Origin: Chlorops oryzae
Lineage: Eukaryota; Arthropoda; Insecta; Diptera; Chloropidae
Length of the DNA stretch: 64,000 nucleotides
NCBI GenBank assembly: GCA_020466095.1
Contig: CM035809.1
Span: forward strand, 24,688,455 to 24,752,454
Direction: 5' to 3'
Shown piece by piece: positions 54,263 to 64,000 of this stretch (position 1 is the first letter of the stretch; the number at the start of each line of letters is the position of its first letter). A program made the position numbers and the translations under genes. The notes beneath the pieces are model-generated. The model saw nothing but the letters and a program-made list of their open reading frames with translations. It was not told the DNA's origin and did no database searches.

Positions 54263-57200
54263 TTCTCGCTTTCCCTCTATTATTCTCTTGCTCGCTGATA
54301 AATTGAACAATAAACCGGAAATAGGAAACAAGAAGCAGGAAACAGGAAACCGGAAACAGGAAACACACAACTTTTATGTATTAAAAAGAGCCATCAACTG
54401 ATTTCATTCAATTGCAGCATGTTGTTTAAACGAACTGATATGTGTTGCAATCAGATTTGTGTTAAATTTTCTGAACGTTTATGTTTGAAAATTGAGTTTT
54501 ATTAAAATTAAACTTTTTCCACAATAAAATCGATCCTTATAAAGTTTCATAATTCCGTCTTGCCGAGCTCAATTTATGGGTTAGGAATTTTGAAGAGAAT
54601 CTGAACTTTTTGTTGCTCAAAATATTTATTTTTTTATTTTCTTTGTTCTAATTTATTTGTTGCTCTCTATCAATTTCTTTTCTTCGGTATATTTTTTTCA
54701 AAATTTAAAAACAATTTTTTTTTATTTCTTTTCAATCAACATTTTGAAAAGAACGCTTGCGATCCCGAAACAAAACTTGTCAAACTGTCAAACATACTCA
54801 AACCGATGACGAAGAATTCAAACCCGATAATAAAAAAAAAATTAAGTTTCAAATAAGGTTCTTTTCATGGGTTCAAGCTTCTCTGTGGTTTCGTTTATCT
54901 GTTGTTCTTTTTTTCCCCCCCTTCTTTGTAGCAAAAGAAAAAATAACGTTTATTCAAATCGATTTTTTTGTTGTTGCTCGTCCATGTGTACACAAAATTT
55001 TCTAGAATTAATTTGTTTTTAATATTTGTTGCTTTTTATGGTTTCGTTCTTCTTATTTTTTTTAATTTTTTTTTTTATTTTCCGCACTAATATATTCTTG
55101 AAGCGGGTTTATTGACACTTCGCTAAAAAGCAGAGGAAGCAGAAAACCAAGTACCCGAGGAACACAATCGTGTGTACTTCTTTTTTTTTTTTAATACATT
55201 GTAGAGAATGGCAGAGTGAGTAAATAAGTAGACTCTTTGTGGTAATTTTTGCTGTTGTTGTTGGCGGCGCAAACTTTAAAGAGGACAACAGAAAAAAAAA
55301 AAAAAATAAAAAAATTAAATAAAAGAATTCAGACCAAATTCTTGTGTTCTGCTCTCCATTTTGGCGTAAAAAAGGCTATCCACAATGTTGCTTGGTAAGT
55401 TTCGAAGTCTTTTCATTAATGCTTCTTAAATTAAAATTAATTTCAATTAACATTTATTCAATTATTGTGTAATTTAATTGAAAAAAATCATTGAAAACTA
55501 ATTTGAAGATCAAAATATTTAATATCAAAGTTGAAGCATTAAAATAAATGTATGATATGAATGTATTGCATCATGTTGCTAAAGACATCATTCGAAGCAC
55601 AAACGTCATAGACACAAAAGAATGTATGTAATGAATTTTTATAAAATTACTAGCTTTTCGTACCGCCTCAGAAGAAGGTAATGTGTCAAAAATCAATAAC
55701 CGAAAATATGCAGATCTCTTTCTATCTGCCTTTCTTCCCCTCCTCTCTTTGCCATCACGTTGCAAGACACATAATTTTCTTCTTTAAAATAAAAAAATGT
55801 GCCTTTAACTAATTGAAATAAAAAAGTTTATTCAATATTAAAACTAAGACGTATACGTAATGTTATAATGAAATAATATTGCTCATACGTCGGGTAATAA
55901 AACTAAAAATTACTCAATGGGACACTACATTGAAGATAAGGGCCATGAAAAATAGATGTTGACCGATTCTCAAACCTTCTCGATATGCACGCAAAACTTC
56001 ATAAGAATGGGTCCAACCGTTTCGGAGGAGTTTGGTAACCATATATAACTATATATGTCACTCAGGAGCCGTTTCTATTTTGGCTCTTTTCAACACGGTC
56101 TTGGGTACCCACCACGGTCTTGGGTAACCCACCAAAACTGCATTTTCAGGTACTCACCAATAGGTTTTCTCACTCGCTGTCTTTGCCTGTCGAGTAACAC
56201 TTTCTAACTGGCGCGAAATTCCTCGGCCCACAAGTCTATGGAGATGACCATATATGTTCATATTGGTACTAGCTAGGTCTTGGTGATTCACCACACGCTT
56301 GGTAAATTTTGTCACCCAACATGGTCTGATCACGCCAAAACGTTTGGTCCGAAGTTGCAGCCTACACGTTCTATGATGAACCAACGGTTGATAGAGTATC
56401 CAAACTTACCTCAGGTCTTGACTCTCATTCAGTTTAGGTAATCCAATAGTCTTACTCAACTCACTCTTGACCACCATATGAATTTTTCACAGGTACTCAC
56501 AATATTTCTATGTACTTAATTTACCTGTCGGTAAATCTCATTCTAAGCTGGCATGTGTCGCAAAAAGTCTAGTAACGAGTACTATCCATCAGTAATAACT
56601 ATGATTGCTGAGCTATGTGCGTGTATTCTTACCGACAGTTACGAATTTTTTCTACCAAAACATGGTTACTCGCGCAAAATTTCGGCCGAATGTTGCAGCA
56701 CGTATCTATATGTAACTCAAGGTTGAACTAAAGTAATCAAAACTACCTCAGCTCTTTGACGTACCCAGTATTTAGCACATCCAATGATGCATACTTCAAC
56801 TCACTTACGTACCATACTGTTTTGCGGACCATAATATTTAAGTACTTAATTAGCTAAACGGAAAATCATCAGCTGGCAGTGTGCAAAAATGAGATGACAC
56901 GACAACTATAACGAGATTACTTCAATCAGTAACGAGACATTATTGATTACTGACTACAGTAGATCGTTACTTTTTACCGAATAGTAACGATATTTTACAA
57001 CTCTACAATTTACCGAAAATCAAGACTCTGCGGAGGTTACTCGGAATATGACTAGTCAAAGTGTAGAAGTCTTTAATATAAGTAAGAGCACTGACTTAAC
57101 TTGATTAGAGCCTTGAGTAGTAAAAAGTGGTCTAGAAGAAGTGTAGTTAAAAGATTGAGCTGACTGGTACATATGGGACAATTGACCACAGGAGTTCTTC

Positions 57201-57849
57201 TCATGGAGTAGTTAAATGTGGGACTGGTTGTTTTCCATTGACAGCTCAATGTCAAAAAAGACATTTTAAGATATTGGTTGGCAAATTAAAAGGGAGTAGT
57301 CGAGGTTCTTTTGTAAATAGTAAGGGAGTAGGTGGAGAGTAGTTGGAAATACTGCAAGGTTTCATTAACACTATTTCGAGATTTCATTTCACAAAAAATA
57401 AGTAATTATTTTTATTATAAATAGGTATTTTTTTAAATATTTAATTGCTGGGCTATGTTCTCACAAAGTACAAATTATTTAAATTTTTTTCTAATTTATC
57501 CCAATTTTTCAACTTTGAGCATCATATTTTGAGCCATTTATTTAAAAAAAAAGATATTCTTTTTCCAATGGGAATTTGAAAACTGATCTTTTATCAATGT
57601 AAGTTCGCTTCAAATTCTACGATGAGATTCTCCATATATGAGAATTTCAATATTATACCAAATAAACACCTATCGGAATCACTAACTCAATCAAAGAAGG
57701 GCATTTCGACCTGCGTAATCGAACACTTGAACTTGTCAACATTTTGATAGCAAAATGTTTATAAGAACATTTGAGAATATGAAATGTTTATAAGGAATGT
57801 TGCTGTGTGAATTAGATGCCGTAAACTTGTTGTCAGTAAGGTTTTTTAT
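54263..57849. other. intergenic region without recognised genes
   Basis: Short GGAAACAGGAAAC repeats at 54317-54365. T and A runs at 55070-55320. The phrase CACGGTCTTGGGTAMCCCACC is repeated at 56094-56134. Apparent open frames show no recognisable motifs. Confidence 0.45.
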
Positions 57850-58052
57850 CATGATACAAAGAGAAAAAGATAGCGCCACTTCGGGTACCGCTATTTTGTA
57901 GCATTCGCATTGTTGTTGTTTCCCATGCTAAAGTATAGTTGTGACGTTGAGATTAGCGTGCAAAACAACAACAACGAAGCTCTCATTTTGTATTTGTGGC
58001 ATCATCGGGCTGAAGTGGCGCTATCTTGTTTTCTTGTATCATGGTTTTTTAT
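57841..58052. mobile_element. CATGATAC-family MITE with 9-bp target duplication, third copy
   Basis: Element 57850-58043 (194 bp) starts CATGATACAAAG and ends CTTGTATCATG, with AGATAGCGCCACTTC and GAAGTGGCGCTATCTTG forming the inverted repeats. GTTTTTTAT is repeated on both sides (57841-57849 and 58044-58052). Confidence 0.9.
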
Positions 58053-58060
58053 CATACATT

Positions 58061-58629
58061 TATACAGGGTGTTCCGTTTGTGACTGATAGAGGGGGTCAG
58101 AACTAACAAAAAATCGAATGGCAGGAGGGGGGAGGCGTCCAAAATGCACCCCTGAGGAGTTATAAGGGAAAGAAAGAAATTCGCATTTGTTTCAGAAAAA
58201 AAAATTTTTTCACGCCTCAACGTTTAAATCCAAGATAAAAATTTTAATGCAGTTCGACAGAGAATTGTCAGACCTTTCTAGGCGTATAAAATAGTCTTAT
58301 ACTTTATTGCAGCTTCAAGGGTATTTGAGCCTTCAAAGTCAAAATTTAAAATTTTTTAAACATTTTTTGACTTTGAGAGCCATTTTGGTATGAAAAAGGT
58401 CCTATTAACACCCACATATTTTATTTTATTCAAAATTCTGGATCGATTTCCTTTAATTTGATACCCCATATGTCTAATAAATTTTTTGAAAATAAGATGA
58501 GAAAATTAAATATCCAAATGAACATCTATCCGTTTGCTATCAATGAAGTCGAACTTATTAGATTTGATACAGTAAAACTACCTTTATTATGTGGAAAAAT
58601 GTAAAGCTTTACACGGAACACCCTGTATA
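58061..58629. mobile_element. MITE with CAGGGTGTTCCGT ends
   Basis: TATACAGGGTGTTCCGT (58061-58077) and ACGGAACACCCTGTATA (58613-58629) are perfect 17-bp inverted repeats. The target site is TA or TATA. The 569-bp interior has no coding capacity. It lies 17 bp from the previous MITE. Confidence 0.85.
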
Positions 58630-59384
58630 ATATTTAAAAAAAAATATTTAATGAAATTTGATCACTAAGAAAATTGAAAAACATGGAAAATTTTTGGAAT
58701 TTCTTTCCCATTTCAAATATAATTTCTTAAGGGGACTCTTCACACGCATCCAATTCATCATATCAATCAATTCTATTTAAAAAAAAAATAGATTTCAGTT
58801 CGTTTTTCTTGTGAGAATACAAACTTAAATTTAATAAAAATGAAAACATTTGAAGACTTGACGTTTCAGATGACGCACTGAGAGTATTTATCAAAAACTC
58901 GAGGCCACAAAAAATCTCATTTTTTTGGTTTGATTATTTTATTGTCGTTGCTTTTTTGTCTAATCTGGTTTTTTTTTTAAATTTTTTCCTTTGACGCCTT
59001 GACACTTACTCAAATACGATAAAGCGAAGAGGTGAAAAAAAAACAATTTTTTTTTTTTTTTTTGAAACCCCGAAAAGGCATTTTAAAATATTCTGAAAAA
59101 CATTTGTTTTCTTATTTATTAACATTTTCGGAAGAATAAAAATCACTTTTAGAGGTCACTTGTTAAGAATTCATGGTTCACTTGACTAGCGCGCGCGCAC
59201 ACCCCCATATTTAAATATTGCGATTAAAGACCGACCGACCACCCAGTGAACGATTTCTTTTGTAATCAAATTTCGCATGAAGAATTTTTGAAAAAAAAAA
59301 ACCAGAAATTCACTGATGCTGAAAAGACTCAAATTTTTTGTTGGAAAAATAATACGTAATAGAGATCGTATCCACAATAAAGTA
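58630..59384. other. intergenic sequence, no gene recognised
   Basis: AT-rich DNA with long T and A runs (59040-59062). Confidence 0.5.
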
Positions 59385-59533
59385 CAGTGAAAACCCTTCT
59401 CGGCGGAGGCCACATAAACCTCCGGAACTCTTTGAGCTTAACGGTGGTCAATCTAAAATATTTTCAACCCTCATATTAAGGCTCCGTTTGTTCCACGATA
59501 GCTACCGTCGTCCCAATAAGCGAATTGTCACTG
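59385..59533. mobile_element. short CAGTGA-ended MITE at a TA site
   Basis: TA flanks CAGTGAAAACCCTTCTC and GCGAATTGTCACTG; only about 8 bp of the ends are perfectly inverted. The pattern fits the pogo/Tigger-like group. Confidence 0.55.
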
Positions 59534-60599
59534 TAAAAGTGTCCTTTCCTTCCTACATTGCAATGACGCAGTGTGTGAGATGTGAAGTCTCGCATAACTG
59601 TTTTGCAAAAAACGATGAATAAACGGTGGTATCAAATGAAAAGAAAACGGTCCTCGCTCAATACAGGTAGGTGGTTTAGCAAACAGATTGATATGAACTC
59701 ATCAAAGCGGGAGAAAGATATTACCGCTTCGTTGAGGGAAAAACGGGGGGAAAAGGAGCAGCCACTGGTATTTTCGCCATGAATACTTTGAATCTCGAGT
59801 TACGTTTTCGGTATTTAATTACGCTTGTATATGCCTGATTTTGTATAATTTTTTTTTTCCTTTTTTGTTTTGTATTTTGGGTCGTTTTGAATGTCATGCT
59901 TCCATTTTTTTTTTAACGGATTCCCAATATATGTGGGTGGTATGCTCACAAAAAAAAAGACAGAAAATATAAATGATAAAACAGTCAACTTTGTTGATAC
60001 GCTTAAATTTTTGTTGATGCTTTTTGATTTTTTTTTTTCAATTAAAAACACAAATATTGTTATAAGAAAACCTTGAAATTCTTTCATCAACAAGCTGTGG
60101 CAGTTCTGCAACATGTTGCTCGACTCATTGCATCATTTTGGCTTGCCAAAGCTGCACAATATTCTTTTGGGAGTTTCATAAATCTCTTAAATCTAAAATA
60201 ATTAAATAAAAATTAATCAAAAAGACAAATACTGTTTATTATTGTTGATAATTAAATGCCGTTAATTAATCATTAAAAAAAATTTTAAAAAACGATTCGA
60301 ACGTCAAGAGAATAATTATTTCGCTTTGACCTTTTCTCGCTATATCTGCGGGATACAATGTTTAATCTGATTTTGCTTCTTTACTTTCCATTTAGTGTTT
60401 TCTTTTCTTGTTTGTGTTTTTTGTTTTTTGATTTTACTGCTTTTGCGGGTGGAAAGGTTTAACAGAATTTTAATTTTTTTTGACAATGCTTAGTCTAACC
60501 TATGGAAAACAATTACTTATTTGTTGAGCCTTGAAATTTTAAGGAGCTAATAGAGCTGTCAGAATTATTAATAAAATTTATCTTGTTTTTTATTAATAT
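59534..60599. other. intergenic sequence, no gene recognised
   Basis: AT-rich DNA. The frame of 66 codons at 59582 shows no recognisable motif. Confidence 0.5.
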
Positions 60600-60971
60600 A
60601 ACCTCCCTCTTTCTCCATATTTCTGTCTATCTATCTCTTTCCCTCTATAAATTCCTCTTTTTCTATCTCTCCATATATGTCTTTATCCATCTCTCTATAA
60701 ATCTTTGTCTCTATTTCTCTCTGTATATGTTCATCATAATCACAATCTCTATTTTAATCTCTATCTATATCTATTTCTAACTTTATATCTATCTCTGACT
60801 ATCGCTATCTATCTCTATTTATCTCTATCTATCTTTCTATATCTATCTATCTCGATCTATCTCGATCTATCTCGATCTATCTCGATCTATCTCGATCTAT
60901 CTCGATCTATCTCTATCAATCTCTATCAATCTCTATCTATCTCTATCTAACTCTATCTAACTCTATCTATC
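60600..60971. repeat. CTAT/CTCTAT microsatellite, left block
   Basis: Degenerate at the left, then regular TCTATCTC with a patch of five to six TCTATCTCGA units (60846-60910). It continues at 62084. Confidence 0.93.
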
Positions 60972-62083
60972 CCCAAGTAGCAAAATAGGTCGAAAATTGG
61001 TAAATTCTTACCTATATTAGGTCAGAATATTTACTTGACCTAACCTAAATAGGTCGAAATTACGTCGATTCGACGTCGAGTCGACGTAAGTGGGGAATAG
61101 ATTGGAAGTCGATTGGCGGTAATAATAGGTCATAATAGGGCATTTCGACTTCAAAGTCAGGGCGAAAAGAAGTCCGTTTACCTAATATTAGTCGAAAAGA
61201 AGTCGCAATGACCAATTTTCGACCTAATTGGACTTATGAGTAAAACGAAAGAGAACGTAAAAGGAAACGAAAAAAGTGAGAGAGAGAGTAACAGAGAAAG
61301 ATATAAATACATAATATCTTACTCAGTCATTCGTATTACTCGAAAGCAGAAATGAACGAGAGATTTTCTTCTTCGTGTGTCTTAAGAAATAAATAATAAA
61401 TAAAATATGGACTTCATTAAAAATTATTTTGCGCTTAATAAGTCCCAAAAACATATGCCCGCTGAGATTTTTCGTGAAAGTGTTCCTTCTACTTCTTCAT
61501 TTTTAAGGGGCTTTCTCATTGATGGAAATTAAATAAATATTGCTTGAAAAAAATTGTTTTTCTTAAAGAAAAAACATATGCAGAAGAATAATTCTCAATT
61601 TGCCATTCGAAAAACATGGCGGAGCTCGACCTATTTTGACCTATTTCGACTTTAAAGTCAAACCGACTATGAAGTCCAAAAATCAAGTCCGCTCGACTTT
61701 GAAGTCGAAGCATGCAACAAAATAAGTCAACTTTTGACCCTATTTCGCCCTATAAGTCAAACGGACTTTAAAGTCGAATTTTAGTAAAAAAAAATTGGTC
61801 TGTTTGCCTTGAAAAATTACCTAATTTGGAATTCAAAGTTAAGTCAATTTTAAGTCACTCAATAGGGAATTTTTTACCTATTTTCGACCAAAAATCGACT
61901 TGGAAGTCGAAGCGACTTTGAAGTCATGAAATAGGTAGAATAGAGGTAATTTGGACCTTCGAAACGGACTTTTAAGTTAGGTCATATTTAAGGCCGGAAA
62001 ATAGGTCAGAAATAGGGTATTTTCAACCAAAATAGGTCGATTCGACTTGCTGCTGGTCGAATCTCTCTATTTTGCTGCTTGGG
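60972..62083. mobile_element. 1.1-kb TIR element nested in CTAT microsatellite
   Basis: Ends CCCAAGTAGCAAAATAG and CTATTTTGCTGCTTGGG form a 17-bp inverted repeat with one mismatch. Many subterminal copies of TAGGTCGAA, AAGTCGA and GACTT words occur in both orientations. No transposase is visible. Because the flanks are both CTAT repeats, the target duplication cannot be read. Confidence 0.85.
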
Positions 62084-62960
62084 TCTCTATCTATCTCTAT
62101 CCATCTCTATCCATCTCTATCTATCTCTATCTCTATCTAACTCTAACTCTATCTATCTCTCTCTATCTCTATCTATCTCTATCTATCTCTATCTATCTCT
62201 ATCTATCTCTATCTATCTCTATCTATCTATTTCTAACTATCTATATCTGTCTCTATCTGTCTCTATCTGTCTCTATCTATCTCTATATAACTCTATCTAT
62301 CTATCTCTACCTATCTCTATATAACTCTATCTATCTATCTCTACCTATCTCTACCTATCTCTATTTATCTCTATCTATCTTTCTATCTATCTCTATCTAT
62401 CTCTCTATCTATCTCTCTATCTATCTTTCTATCTATCTCTATCTATCTCTCTATCTATCACTATCAATCTCTATCTATCTCTATATATCTATCTCTATAT
62501 ATCTCTATCTATTTCTATCTATCTCTATCTATATCTATCTATCTCTATCTATCTCTATCTATCTCTATCTATCTCTATCTATCTCTATCTATCTCTATCT
62601 ATCTCTATCTATCTCTATCTATCTATCTATCTATTCTATCTATCTTATCTATCTCTATCTATCTCTTATCTATTCTATCTATCTCTATCTATCTCTATTT
62701 ATCTCTATCTATCTCTATCTATCTCTATCTATCTCTATCTATCTCTATCTATATCTAACTCTATCTCTATCTCTCTATATATCTCTATCTATCTCTATCT
62801 CTATCTAACTCTAACTCTATCTAACTCTATCTATCTCTATCTATCTCTATCTATCTCTATCTATCTCTATCTATCTCTATCTATCTCTATCTATCTCTAT
62901 CTATCTCTATCTATCTCTATCTATCTCTTTCTATCTCTATCAGCTCTATCTCTCTCCTAA
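62084..62960. repeat. CTAT/CTCTAT microsatellite, right block
   Basis: Continuation of 60600-60971, about 870 bp of CTATCT and CTCTATCTAT with few interruptions. The long SISIYLYLSL frame is an artefact. Confidence 0.97.
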
Positions 62961-63455
62961 TTTTTCAAACAAATAAAATAGACCATGAAGTTTATATAGA
63001 TATTAATCAAAGGATTCAGACCCGCTCTTTATTGTTTTCGTTTACACGCTTCAAGGTCCATGTTCTGCAACCCAATATCAGTTAATAGACCATGAAGTTT
63101 ATATAGATATTTCAATCAAAGGATTCAGATCCTCTTTATTGATTAGTACCGTTATGTAGGCAATAACGAAAGTTCAGAGATAAAATCCATGTTTCCTGAA
63201 CTTTAACCCAATATCAAGTTAATAGGAACACTGTGGCGCTTAAGCTTGGACAACTTTTCAATAAAGTTATTTGTATTTATTGACCACCACCATTATGACA
63301 ACTACCGCAATAAGAGAAAGTTGAGAGAATATAAATACATTTTCCTGAACTTTAACCAAACAAAAAAAGGAACACTGTGGCGCTTAAAGCTTGGACAACT
63401 TTTTAATGAAGCGATTGTAAAAAGGACCACCCACCATTAGACAACTACCGAAAAA
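62961..63455. repeat. two pairs of local direct repeats
   Basis: AATAGACCATGAAGTTTATA occurs at 62978 and 63082, with AATCAAAGGATTCAGA after it. GGAACACTGTGGCGCTTAAG occurs at 63225 and 63370, followed by CTTGGACAACTTTT and ACAACTACCG. Together they suggest one unit of about 145 bp and one of about 104 bp, each duplicated. Confidence 0.82.
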
Positions 63456-63775
63456 GAAAAAATTCGTAATCTTCTGCCTTCTTAATAATTTGTGTGCTTA
63501 CTTCCGACGTAAACAGGAAAGAAAGACAAAATACTATACAAAACACAACAGCAGATTACCAAAAAAAAAAAAAAATAAAATAAAAATAATAGCGGAAAAC
63601 CGACCGATCTAAAAAGTCAATGAAGGAAATTACGACGCAAATTTTCGTTTTGCGCACAAAAAGCTCATGAAAACAGTGCGTGAAAGGAGAAAGGAATAGA
63701 AAATTTGTGAACGAAAGTAGGGAATAAAAATAAAAAGGAAAAGGCAAAGAAGATACAGAGAAAATCAATGTCTAC

Positions 63776-63901
63776 TTAACCACCAGGCCCAATACCAACA
63801 CCACCACCACTAACCAGTCTACCTGCCTTCATCATGGCTGACTGCTCTGCCTGAATGCCTACGGTTGCGTGGGAAGTGTAAGGAAATTGTGCGTAGAGAC
63901 C
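63776..63901 (-). CDS. possible terminal coding exon of a further gene
   Basis: After a possible acceptor GTATAGTAG the minus strand reads GLYAQFPYTSHATVGIQAEQ, then SAMMKAGRLVSGGGVGIGPG, and a TAA at 63778-63776. Composition is protein-like, unlike the surrounding AT-rich DNA. I do not recognise the protein; an RNA-binding or similar low-complexity tail is possible. The acceptor is weak and the upstream exons are outside the window. Confidence 0.35.
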   Translation of the reverse strand, partial: GLYAQFPYTSHATVGIQAEQSAMMKAGRLVSGGGVGIGPGG

Positions 63902-64000
63902 CTACTATACCAAAATTGGCTCGTGTATCCTCCCTTTTAATATGAGCGTCATATTCAGGCGCTGCTGACAAGGGTTCCCATCATTCGTAACGGACTTTGA

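Noticed and set aside
53534..54401. Open frames of 254 and 275 codons rich in Phe, Leu and Ser
   Set aside because: They arise from the polypyrimidine tract, lack stops because purines are absent, and show no domain.
62047..62808. 253-codon frame SISIYLYLSL
   Set aside because: Translation of the CTAT microsatellite.

Overview
The window is nuclear DNA from a higher fly (Diptera, most likely Schizophora). Three genes can be recognised from their encoded protein sequence as relatives of Drosophila genes, all on the minus strand: pumilio (two 5'-most coding exons, the rest lies beyond base 1), the AT-hook chromosomal protein D1 (two exons), and the transcription factor E2f1 (five exons). Introns follow the GT-AG rule, short introns are about 60 bp, and glutamine/asparagine runs encoded by CAG/CAA/AAC repeats are frequent, all typical of flies. 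The species cannot be named from the sequence.

Layout. 1-2.4 kb: AT-rich TATCAA satellite interrupted by a complete mariner transposon with an open transposase, then a 12-bp minisatellite. 2.9-11.3 kb: pumilio exons at 2934-4046 and 10325-10600, a 6.3-kb intron full of repeats, and a possible TATA/Inr promoter near 11.25 kb. 11.3-26.4 kb: no recognised gene; many MITEs, a dispersed repeat with an internal 117-bp tandem array, a long hairpin, a GGAAA satellite and a 1.2-kb non-autonomous hAT element. 26.4-28.8 kb: two small candidate genes, one minus-strand leucine-rich fragment and one plus-strand BTB/BACK-like gene with an apparent frameshift. 29.5-30.0 kb: 25-bp minisatellite. 31.7-34.2 kb: D1. 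34.2-40.2 kb: AT-rich intergenic DNA with tandem repeats and a MITE. 40.2-52.4 kb: E2f1, whose large introns carry several MITEs and tandem repeats. 52.4-63.7 kb: intergenic DNA with a long polypyrimidine tract, MITEs and CTAT microsatellite with a nested 1.1-kb element. 63.8 kb: a possible terminal exon of a further minus-strand gene.

The genes are not an operon and have no shared pathway visible here: Pumilio is an RNA-binding translational repressor, D1 binds AT-rich satellite DNA, and E2f1 drives S-phase transcription. Three independent coding regions each show a one-base frame break, so residual indel errors in the assembly are a serious possibility. I found no tRNA, rRNA or CRISPR array and nothing that qualifies as a wholly new biological system. 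The strongest leads are the AUG-free pumilio leader with a possible hidden upstream reading frame, a long perfect-looking hairpin at 15.5 kb, several TE families with clear target-site duplications, and a repeat family whose members share termini and internal design.
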